DNA of 11,925 nucleotides from Clostridia bacterium BRH_c25 (lineage in GTDB: Bacteria > Bacillota_A > Clostridia > Lutisporales > Lutisporaceae), in contig LOES01000151.1 in assembly GCA_001515955.1 (NCBI GenBank), forward strand, positions 1 to 11,925, read 5' to 3'. Shown in pieces: positions 6,083-11,925 of the stretch (positions are counted from its first letter, which is position 1; every line of letters begins with the position of its first letter). Under the pieces are notes generated by a model. It worked only from the letters and a program-made list of their open reading frames with translations. It had not been told where the DNA came from and did not search any database. The position numbers and the translations under genes are program-made.

Positions 6083-6340
6083 TTGAATAGACGTGGCGGT
6101 GAAAGAACCGGCGGCGGCGGAAAAATGAGAAAGCCGAAGAAAAAAGTCTGTAACTTTTGTATTGATAAAGTTGAATTTATAGATTACAAAGATGTGAATA
6201 AGCTGAGAAGATTTATCTCTGAAAGAGGGAAGATAATCCCAAGAAGAATTTCCGGGAATTGCGCTAAGCACCAGAGACAGCTTACAGTAGCAATAAAGAG
6301 AGCAAGAAACATAGCTTTTCTGCCGTTTACTACAGATTAA
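6083..6340 (+). CDS. rpsR: 30S ribosomal protein S18
   Basis: An 85-residue S18, partner of S6 on the 30S platform. The core [19 protein letters not shown] followed by [19 protein letters not shown] and KHQRQL is diagnostic. The CxxC pair plus Cys in GNCAKH suggests the zinc-binding (C+) form, with His nearby. Translation starts at TTG 6083, supported by AAGGAGGG ending eight bases before it and a Gly/Arg-rich N-terminus; the first ATG (6125) would lack a good site. It ends the operon, just before an intrinsic terminator. Confidence 0.96.
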   Translation: MNRRGGERTGGGGKMRKPKKKVCNFCIDKVEFIDYKDVNKLRRFISERGKIIPRRISGNCAKHQRQLTVAIKRARNIAFLPFTTD

Positions 6341-6353
6341 TAAATGTAATTAA

Positions 6354-6385
6354 ACTCGGAGGTATTTATTACCCTCGGGTTTTTT
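6354..6385 (+). terminator. intrinsic terminator after rpsR
   Basis: The arms 6354-6364 (ACTCGGAGGTA) and 6370-6380 (TACCCTCGGGT) pair over 11 positions with one mismatch and two G-T wobbles around a five-base loop, followed by a T run to 6385. It lies 14 bases after the rpsR stop. Confidence 0.8.
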
Positions 6386-6432
6386 GCTTTTAAGAAAAGA
6401 CAATATTGCAGGATACCATCCAAACCCGCTAA

Positions 6433-6569
6433 TTCCAATATTTATAAGGCATTTGGGGGGAGGTATTATAAGAAAAATGTCGAATATTAGAACAGGGCAA
6501 GACCATTTGGCGAGGAATGGTTATATGGTCATTAAAGCCAATTGTTCCAATACTTATAAAGTATTATGG
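6433..6569 (+). repeat. diverged direct repeat pair, about 25 bp, 112 bp apart
   Basis: Copy one, 6433-6456, begins TTCCAATATTTATAAGGCAT. Copy two, 6545-6569, begins TTCCAATACTTATAAAGTAT. They agree at 17 of these 20 positions, and both then reach a GG. Copy two is also a perfect hairpin, AATACTT-ATA-AAGTATT at 6549-6565, while copy one has lost most of that symmetry. No mobile gene accompanies them. Confidence 0.5.
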
Positions 6570-6652
6570 TTTGTTGTTTCCCTTGATTAATTGTGTTAAT
6601 ATAAATAAGACTTCACAAACAGGATTTGACTAATTTTTCAAATTACAAAGAC

Positions 6653-6658
6653 TATAAT
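6653..6658 (+). promoter_or_regulatory. possible -10 box for the MazG-like/gdpP operon
   Basis: TATAAT at 6653-6658 lies about 38 bases before the first start codon. The only good -35, TTGACT at 6626-6631, is 21 bases upstream, longer than usual, so the pairing is doubtful. The operon must start in this gap because a terminator lies upstream. Confidence 0.4.
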
Positions 6659-6695
6659 ATAGATAATACATAAATAGTGTAATGGGGGGATTGGC

Positions 6696-7016
6696 TTGTT
6701 GAACCAGGAAACTGACATTACAAAAAACATCAGGGTCATAGAATTCTTGAAAAGTGAACTTTTAACTGCTGTTGCATCTTTATATCAGAACCTTTTGAAA
6801 GGTACCAAGGTAGGGCAGGATGTTATACAGGATATACTTGCAAACCTTGTACTGGTTACATATTTACTCGGTAAAAGGCTTGGCATATCATATTCACTGA
6901 TTGATTCCAAAATATTGGAAAAAATAAGAATAGGAATGCTGGAGGATCATGAGACAGAAAAATGGTACGGAGATTTGTCTGACCTGGATGAATACTTGAA
7001 AAAGAAAAGTCACTAG
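6696..7016 (+). CDS. MazG-like small protein
   Basis: A 106-residue, mostly helical cytoplasmic protein resembling the MazG-like family found in Clostridia and Bacilli. The pattern includes VIEFLKSELLTAVASLYQNL (14-33), then DILANLVLVTYLLGKRLGIS, and HETEKWYGDLSDLDEYL near the C-terminus. MazG proteins hydrolyse nucleoside triphosphates using ExxE and ExxD metal sites. Here those acidic clusters look incomplete (for example QDVIQD where EExxD is usual), so activity is uncertain. Translation starts at TTG 6696 or the adjacent TTG 6699, with GGGGGG (6684-6689) as ribosome binding site; no nearby ATG is in frame. It is the first gene of the operon leading to gdpP, nine bases before the next gene. 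Confidence 0.75.
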   Translation: MLNQETDITKNIRVIEFLKSELLTAVASLYQNLLKGTKVGQDVIQDILANLVLVTYLLGKRLGISYSLIDSKILEKIRIGMLEDHETEKWYGDLSDLDEYLKKKSH

Positions 7017-7025
7017 AGGTATAGC

Positions 7026-7985
7026 ATGGAGAGAATACAAACAAAAGCACTGGTGGAAGGTGCCATATTCGCAGGGGTTACTGCTCTGTTGGGAATAATA
7101 TATTACTACACGCAGTACCTTGGAATAATAGCCATGGTTTGGCCTGTGCCGGTAATAATAGTAGGCTATAGGAATGGTCTGAAGGCAAGCATATTGTCTG
7201 CCATGTCAGCAGGACTTATTGTGTCTCTGTTGACGCATCCCCTGGTAGGGGTGGGACTATTGGTAGGCTTCGGTCTTCCGGGAATACTTATGGGCTATAT
7301 GATAAAAAAAAGAGTGAATCCATATCTGGTAGTATTCTTATGCGGCACGGTGCTGGCACTCACCATGGTTGGTGAGTTCATGCTTTCACTAAAAGCAGCT
7401 GGAATTGATGCAGTTAAATTTATAGCCGGTATTGATGACACCTTTAAACAGCAGCTGGAGGTCATTCTGAATATGTACAGGCAGTTTGGTATTGCTGAGA
7501 AGGACTTGCAGCAGATGGGTGAGACTTTTGGTAAGACCATAGAGATGATAAAGCAGATATTTCCTTCTTCACTGTTGATATCAGGCTTGATTTTTTCACT
7601 CATTGACTATAAGCTTACAAGGCTTATTCTTAAAAGAATAGGGCATGTAATACCAGATATAGAAGAGTTCTCAAAATGGAGGCTGCAAGAGCCATACTCC
7701 TTTGTAATGGTTGGTTTGGCAGTTCTTGCAGGGGCAGTATCGTATTTTAATATTTCCTTCCTTACTGCAGCAGCATTGAATGCTTCAACTGTTTTGATGT
7801 TCGTTTTTACTATTATTGGGATATCCGTTCTAGTGTATTATTCCAGGATATATGGAGACAAGCAAGGTATTCCAAAGGTTTTGAGAACTATAATTGTTGT
7901 TCTTATCGTACTTACTTTTATGCAGATTATAGCCTATGTTGGCATATTTGATTTGGTGTTTAACTTAAGAAAATTAGCTTCTTAG
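7026..7985 (+). CDS. YybS-like DUF2232 membrane protein
   Basis: A 319-residue inner-membrane protein with about eight spans. An N-terminal cluster lies at about residues 10-118 and includes VEGAIFAGVTALLGIIYYY. A soluble, charged segment of about 60 residues follows (about 120-180, predicted helical). Further spans lie at about 180-200, 222-275 and 288-310. It matches the DUF2232/YybS family, whose genes sit just before gdpP in many Firmicutes. Its layout recalls ECF-transporter S-type membrane proteins, but no substrate is known. AGAGG just before the ATG and the nine-base gap from the MazG-like gene support cotranscription. The stable link with gdpP suggests a role in c-di-AMP or envelope physiology (inference). 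Confidence 0.85.
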   Translation: MERIQTKALVEGAIFAGVTALLGIIYYYTQYLGIIAMVWPVPVIIVGYRNGLKASILSAMSAGLIVSLLTHPLVGVGLLVGFGLPGILMGYMIKKRVNPYLVVFLCGTVLALTMVGEFMLSLKAAGIDAVKFIAGIDDTFKQQLEVILNMYRQFGIAEKDLQQMGETFGKTIEMIKQIFPSSLLISGLIFSLIDYKLTRLILKRIGHVIPDIEEFSKWRLQEPYSFVMVGLAVLAGAVSYFNISFLTAAALNASTVLMFVFTIIGISVLVYYSRIYGDKQGIPKVLRTIIVVLIVLTFMQIIAYVGIFDLVFNLRKLAS

Positions 7986-8026
7986 ACATATGTTTTCGGA
8001 AAATGCGTTGGAGGTGTGGGATAAAA

Positions 8027-10018
8027 ATGCGGAAGTTTTCTAGTATTTGGGGGCCGGATGTGAGCATATCCCTTTGGATAATTGCTATTGCGGTTGTAAT
8101 AGTAGGCTATTACAATGTTCTGTTAGGTGTTGCAGGTGCACTGCTTTTGGGCTATCTCATATATCACAACCTTCAGGCTGCAAACAGAAAAAAGGAAGAA
8201 CTCAGATTATATATAGAAAATTTATCAGAAAACGTAGATACTGCAACCAAGAATGCCATTCTGAACCTGCCCTTTCCACTGGTGATAATCGATGATCAGG
8301 GCATAATTAATTGGTACAACATGCTTTTTTCATATATATTTCAGGGAGAGTACATACTCGATAAGAAGCTTTCCTCCTACTTAAGCGGAGTGGATATCGG
8401 AAGAATTCTAAAGAATGGTATGGATGAGTTCAAGAACATCAATATCAAGGACAGGTATTATGATATATACTGCAACCTGATAAACCTGAATGAGAACGGT
8501 GAGGAAAAGAACATTATAATAATGTATCTTGTTGATAAGACTGATTTCATCGCTCTTAAAAACAAATATAATGATGAAAAGCCAGTGACTGCTGTTCTGC
8601 AGATGGATAACATTGAAGAGGTGCTTAAAGAAACTGAGGAGGCATCAAGGCCTGCTTTGGTAGCAGAAGTAGACAGGCGGATAAATGCATGGGCAGTACT
8701 TATCAATGCTTCCATTCAAAAATATTCCAATGGAGAATATATGCTTCACCTCAACAACAAGCAGCTGGCAGCCATTGAGGAGAAGCGGTTCGACATACTG
8801 GACAGCATCAGGGAAATCAACGCAGGAAATAGGATACCTGTAACTCTCAGTATTGGAGTAGGAGTAAATGGTAAGAACCATGCAGAGCTTCAGAAATTTT
8901 GCATGAGTGCTATGGATATCGCCTTGGGTAGAGGAGGAGATCAGGCAGTTGTCAAGGATAATGAGAAGCTTTCCTTCTATGGAGGCAAGACCAAGGCCGT
9001 TGAGAAGAGGACAAGAGTAAAGGCAAGAGTTATAGCTTATGCATTAAGGCAGCTTATGGAGCAGTCTGATGATGTGCTTATAATGGGTCATGAAATGCCC
9101 GATCTTGACTGCCTGGGGTCTGCTCTGGGCATATACAGGTGCTGTAAGAGTCTGAACAAGGAAGTAAACATAGTACTGAATAAAGTAAATGCAGGAATAG
9201 CAAATCTTTGGGCAGAGCTCCAAGAGGACGAGGAATATGAGAATGTGTTTATCAGTCCTGCCGAAGCACTGCAGAAATGTGGAAAAAATACTCTGCTTGT
9301 GGTTGTAGATGTGCACAGACCCGCCTTTACAGAGCAAAAACTGCTAGTAGACAAAGCTGAAAAAATTGCAATAATAGACCATCATAGAAGAGGCACCGAA
9401 TTCATTGAGGATGCAGTAATTACTTATATAGAGCCTTATGCATCCTCCACAAGTGAACTGGTTACAGAATTGCTCCAATATATGTTTGAAAAGCCCAGGA
9501 TAAAGCAAATAGAGGCTGAAGCCTTACTGGCAGGGATATTCATAGATACCAAAAACTTCTCCTTCCAGACTGGGGTAAGGACCTTTGAGGCTGCATCTTA
9601 TCTGAGGAAGATGGGTGCGGATACTACCTTGACAAGACAGCTTTTCCAAGATGACATGGCGACTTTCCTTACCAGGGCTGAAGTAGTCAAGGCGGCGCAA
9701 ATGTATAAGAATAATATAGCTATATCCACTATACCGGAGGATGCAAAGAATCCTGCGCTGGTAGCTGCTCAGGCAGCAGATGAGTTGTTGAATATCAAGG
9801 GCATAAATGCCTCTTTTGTTCTGTCAAGCATAGAGGATGATATTTTTATAAGTGGAAGATCCCTTGGGGATATTAATGTGCAGGTGGTGTTGGAAAAGCT
9901 CGGTGGCGGAGGTCACCTCACAGTAGCTGGGGCACAGCTTTCCGGCCTTACTTTGGAAGAGGCCATAGGTCAGTTGAAAAAGGCAGTAGAGGAATATCTT
10001 AAGGAAGGTGAGAGATAA
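8027..10018 (+). CDS. gdpP: GdpP: membrane-bound c-di-AMP phosphodiesterase (DHH-DHHA1)
   Basis: A 663-residue membrane protein that would hydrolyse cyclic di-AMP to pApA, controlling potassium/osmotic balance and wall physiology. The domains in order are two membrane spans (about 13-47), a PAS-like domain (about 75-170), a degenerate GGDEF domain (about 185-310, with SNGEY at 234-238 replacing the catalytic motif), a DHH domain with H355, D359, D361, D428 and D451-H452-H453, and DHHA1 with GGGGH at 626-630. All expected catalytic motifs are intact. The start is set at ATG 8027, after GGAGGTG (8010-8016). The earlier in-frame ATG 8003 precedes that site and has no clear ribosome binding site of its own. 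The length fits the family (about 660). It abuts rplI with no spacer. Confidence 0.95.
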   Translation: MRKFSSIWGPDVSISLWIIAIAVVIVGYYNVLLGVAGALLLGYLIYHNLQAANRKKEELRLYIENLSENVDTATKNAILNLPFPLVIIDDQGIINWYNMLFSYIFQGEYILDKKLSSYLSGVDIGRILKNGMDEFKNINIKDRYYDIYCNLINLNENGEEKNIIIMYLVDKTDFIALKNKYNDEKPVTAVLQMDNIEEVLKETEEASRPALVAEVDRRINAWAVLINASIQKYSNGEYMLHLNNKQLAAIEEKRFDILDSIREINAGNRIPVTLSIGVGVNGKNHAELQKFCMSAMDIALGRGGDQAVVKDNEKLSFYGGKTKAVEKRTRVKARVIAYALRQLMEQSDDVLIMGHEMPDLDCLGSALGIYRCCKSLNKEVNIVLNKVNAGIANLWAELQEDEEYENVFISPAEALQKCGKNTLLVVVDVHRPAFTEQKLLVDKAEKIAIIDHHRRGTEFIEDAVITYIEPYASSTSELVTELLQYMFEKPRIKQIEAEALLAGIFIDTKNFSFQTGVRTFEAASYLRKMGADTTLTRQLFQDDMATFLTRAEVVKAAQMYKNNIAISTIPEDAKNPALVAAQAADELLNIKGINASFVLSSIEDDIFISGRSLGDINVQVVLEKLGGGGHLTVAGAQLSGLTLEEAIGQLKKAVEEYLKEGER

Positions 10019-10465
10019 ATGAAGGTTGTACTTTTACAGGATGTTAAGGATCTGGGCAAGAAGGGGGAACTAGTTAATGCCAGCGATGGCTATGCAAGAA
10101 ATTTCCTGTTTCCAAGGAAGCTTGCAGTCGAGGCTACAGCAGGGAAGCTCAAAGAAATAGAGGACAAGAGAAGCTCTCAAAAGAATAAGAAGGAAAACGA
10201 ATTAAAAGCAGCTAAGGAGCTTGCCGATAAGCTAAGCAAAGTAGAAATAAGCTTCAGGACAAAGGCAGGAGAAAATGGTAAGCTATTTGGTTCCATTACA
10301 AGCAAGGATGTAGCTGATGCAATAAAAGCGCAGCAGAAGATAGCGGTAGATAAGAAGAAGGTAATACTTCACGAGGCTATTAAAGCAATAGGAACTTATC
10401 AGGTCGAGATCAAAGTGTATCCGGAGGTTTCTGCCAAAATAAACGTGAAGGTAGTTGAAGAATAG
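10019..10465 (+). CDS. rplI: 50S ribosomal protein L9
   Basis: A 148-residue L9, a 23S rRNA-binding protein at the base of the L1 stalk that helps maintain reading frame. The N-terminal domain [20 protein letters not shown] with [13 protein letters not shown] is diagnostic. A long charged connecting helix (about 42-75) leads to the C-terminal domain containing [16 protein letters not shown]. It starts at the base immediately after the gdpP stop, and its ribosome binding site AAGGAAGGTGAG (10001-10012) lies inside the end of gdpP, so translational coupling is likely. The gdpP-rplI arrangement is conserved in Firmicutes. The length is normal. Confidence 0.97.
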   Translation: MKVVLLQDVKDLGKKGELVNASDGYARNFLFPRKLAVEATAGKLKEIEDKRSSQKNKKENELKAAKELADKLSKVEISFRTKAGENGKLFGSITSKDVADAIKAQQKIAVDKKKVILHEAIKAIGTYQVEIKVYPEVSAKINVKVVEE

Positions 10466-10489
10466 ATATCTTAGGAAGGGGTTATAGAG

Positions 10490-11925
10490 GTGGGGCATAA
10501 TCGCAGCAGTATACGCAGCAATGATGTATCAATTGACGTACTTGTTGATTTTACAAAAAAACTGTACTCCAGTGAAAAGACAAAAAAGTTGGACAGCATT
10601 ACGGATAAAAAGGAGAAGGTTTACATATTGCATGAGATAGTATCCGGTAAAATGAAAACCGAAGAAATAGTAGAGGATAAACTGGAGTCACTAATTGAAG
10701 ACATTAAGGACAAGCTTTCTGATGCCGCAGCTAAAAGGTATATAGAAGAAGGCATAAGGAAAGAAGTTCTAAAGCGCATGGAGATGAGAGAAAAAGAGTA
10801 TCTGAATGAAATGAAGCTTCAGGTAATTAATAAGCATACAGGGCTTGAAAATGCTACTACTCTCAAAAAATATGCGAATTTGGAGCGCATGAAGCTAATA
10901 AAGCTTTCAAAATCAATAATGGACGTAATGCGGCCAAAAAAACAGGAGGAAATAATAGGGCAGCAGAAATCAGTTTCTGCGTTGCTATCCAAGATAGCCT
11001 CGCCTTTTCCTCAGCATGTGATATTGTATGGACCTCCGGGAGTAGGCAAAACTACAGCAGCACGTCTTGCCCTTGAAATTGCTAAAGGAAGAAAACATAC
11101 TCCCTTTGGCAGGACTGCAAAATTTGTAGAGGTTGATGCGACTACACTCAGGTGGGACCCCAAAGAGTCAATTAATCCTCTTTTAGGTTCTGTACATGAC
11201 CCTATTTTTCAGGGGGCCAATAAGGAGCTTGCAGATATGGGTGTTCCTGAGCCCAAACCGGGCTTGGTTACAGAAGCTCATGGCGGAGTCCTTTTTATAG
11301 ATGAAATAGGTGAATTGGATGTTATGTTTCAGAACAAGCTGCTTAAAGTTCTTGAAGACAAGAAGGTCAAGTTTGATTCTTCTTATTATGATATCAGTAA
11401 TGAAAATATACCTCGTTATATAAAGATGCTATTTGAAGAGGGAGCTCCGGCTGATTTTGTACTTATAGGAGCAACCACCAGAGCTCCTGAAGAGATAAAT
11501 CCGGCTCTTCGGTCACGTTGCGCAGAGGTGTTCTTTAATCCTCTAAGCAGTTCGGATATAACTGAGATAGTTATCAATGCAGCCAATAAGCTTGGTGCAG
11601 ATATAAGCAGTGAAGGAGCGGAGCTTATAAGCAGCTATACTTATGAAGCCAGAAAGGCAGTAAATATTCTGGCAGACTGTTATAGCAGCATGGTCAGTGA
11701 CAGCTGCGGAGATAAGAATATTGAGATATCTATAGATTGTATAAAGGAAGTTATCAGTAAAGGCAGATTTGTACCTGTAAACAAAAAGACTTCTCAAAAC
11801 ATAAAAGAAATCGGGCGTATCAACGGTCTTGGAGTGAATGGTTTTCTTGGCAATGTCATTGAGCTGGAAGCGGTGTGCTTTGCGAGAGAAGACGAATCAG
11901 GCAGTGTAAGATTCAACGAGACAGC
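10490..11925 (+). CDS. lonC: LonC: Lon-family ATP-dependent protease (partial, 3' end missing)
   Basis: The first 478 codons of a Lon-family protease of the LonC type known from endospore-forming Firmicutes; the frame stays open to the window end. A helical, charged N-terminal region (about 1-160) precedes an AAA+ domain with Walker A GPPGVGKT at 181-188, Walker B FIDE at 269-272 and the RSRC segment near a likely arginine finger. From about residue 440, GRINGLGVNGFLG opens the protease domain. The catalytic Ser-Lys pair would lie beyond the edge and cannot be checked. The N-terminal region is shorter than in LonA. The start is GTG 10490 with AGGAAGGGG (10473-10481) eight bases upstream; a stop codon lies just before it in frame. 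It follows rplI by 24 bases in the same operon. Confidence 0.9.
   Translation, partial: MGHNRSSIRSNDVSIDVLVDFTKKLYSSEKTKKLDSITDKKEKVYILHEIVSGKMKTEEIVEDKLESLIEDIKDKLSDAAAKRYIEEGIRKEVLKRMEMREKEYLNEMKLQVINKHTGLENATTLKKYANLERMKLIKLSKSIMDVMRPKKQEEIIGQQKSVSALLSKIASPFPQHVILYGPPGVGKTTAARLALEIAKGRKHTPFGRTAKFVEVDATTLRWDPKESINPLLGSVHDPIFQGANKELADMGVPEPKPGLVTEAHGGVLFIDEIGELDVMFQNKLLKVLEDKKVKFDSSYYDISNENIPRYIKMLFEEGAPADFVLIGATTRAPEEINPALRSRCAEVFFNPLSSSDITEIVINAANKLGADISSEGAELISSYTYEARKAVNILADCYSSMVSDSCGDKNIEISIDCIKEVISKGRFVPVNKKTSQNIKEIGRINGLGVNGFLGNVIELEAVCFAREDESGSVRFNET

Larger units (their letters stand above)
6386..6695. other. gene-poor gap with diverged repeats
   Basis: About 310 bases without a convincing gene. 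An open frame exists across 6384-6590, but it starts inside the rpsR terminator with no ribosome binding site. A strong GGGGGGAGG (6455-6463) has no start codon at normal spacing; the nearest in-frame ATG at 6478 would give 37 residues after a 14-base gap. The stretch holds a diverged direct repeat, a small perfect hairpin at 6549-6565, and alternative pairings of 6501-6507 with either 6516-6520 or 6525-6530. It may be a decayed gene or an untranslated structured region. Confidence 0.45.

Noticed and set aside
6384..6590. 68-codon open frame after rpsR
   Set aside because: It begins with TTG inside the terminator, has no ribosome binding site and shows no recognisable family pattern.
8003..8026. 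Eight extra N-terminal codons for GdpP
   Set aside because: The GGAGGTG ribosome binding site lies within this stretch, favouring the ATG at 8027.

Overview
The window reads as the chromosome of a low-GC Gram-positive anaerobe of the class Clostridia. The evidence is AT-rich intergenic DNA, strong AGGAGG ribosome binding sites, several TTG/GTG starts, and a Lon-type protease gene (lonC) of a family known from endospore formers. The gene order around rpsF-ssb-rpsR and gdpP-rplI-lonC suggests a Ruminiclostridium/Acetivibrio-like lineage; that placement is inference from gene content only. No rRNA, tRNA, CRISPR array, complete insertion sequence or phage gene was seen.

Positions 1-3300 hold an envelope-related block. 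A CvpA-family membrane protein and a polytopic membrane protein run on the + strand and face a convergent two-gene operon on the - strand. That operon encodes a DUF2089 zinc-ribbon/HTH regulator and a DUF4097 adhesin-like protein with a SHOCT-like N-terminus (YvlB/LiaX type). The regulator ends and the adhesin begins with related short helical modules, which suggests one functional unit. Between the convergent genes lies a roughly 208-bp imperfect palindrome (1304-1511) that folds as a long stem capped by two hairpins with the same hexaloop. It is the least explained structure in the window.

Positions 3310-3544 form a very AT-rich divergent promoter region. The + strand operon that follows is yedF (sulfurtransferase-like, selenium-linked), a small MscS-type channel gene and a DUF951 gene. 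A second promoter, whose -35 box overlaps the DUF951 stop codon, starts the classic rpsF-ssb-rpsR operon (5343-6340). It carries a structured leader likely to bind S6:S18 and ends in an intrinsic terminator.

After a gene-poor gap of about 310 bp with a diverged direct repeat, a third operon runs off the right edge: a MazG-like small protein, a YybS-like DUF2232 membrane protein, GdpP (c-di-AMP phosphodiesterase), ribosomal protein L9, and LonC, whose protease domain is cut by the window end. Apart from the palindrome, the window is mostly conserved core genome. The findings are therefore modest: non-coding structures, promoter architecture, and the modular logic of the DUF2089/DUF4097 pair.
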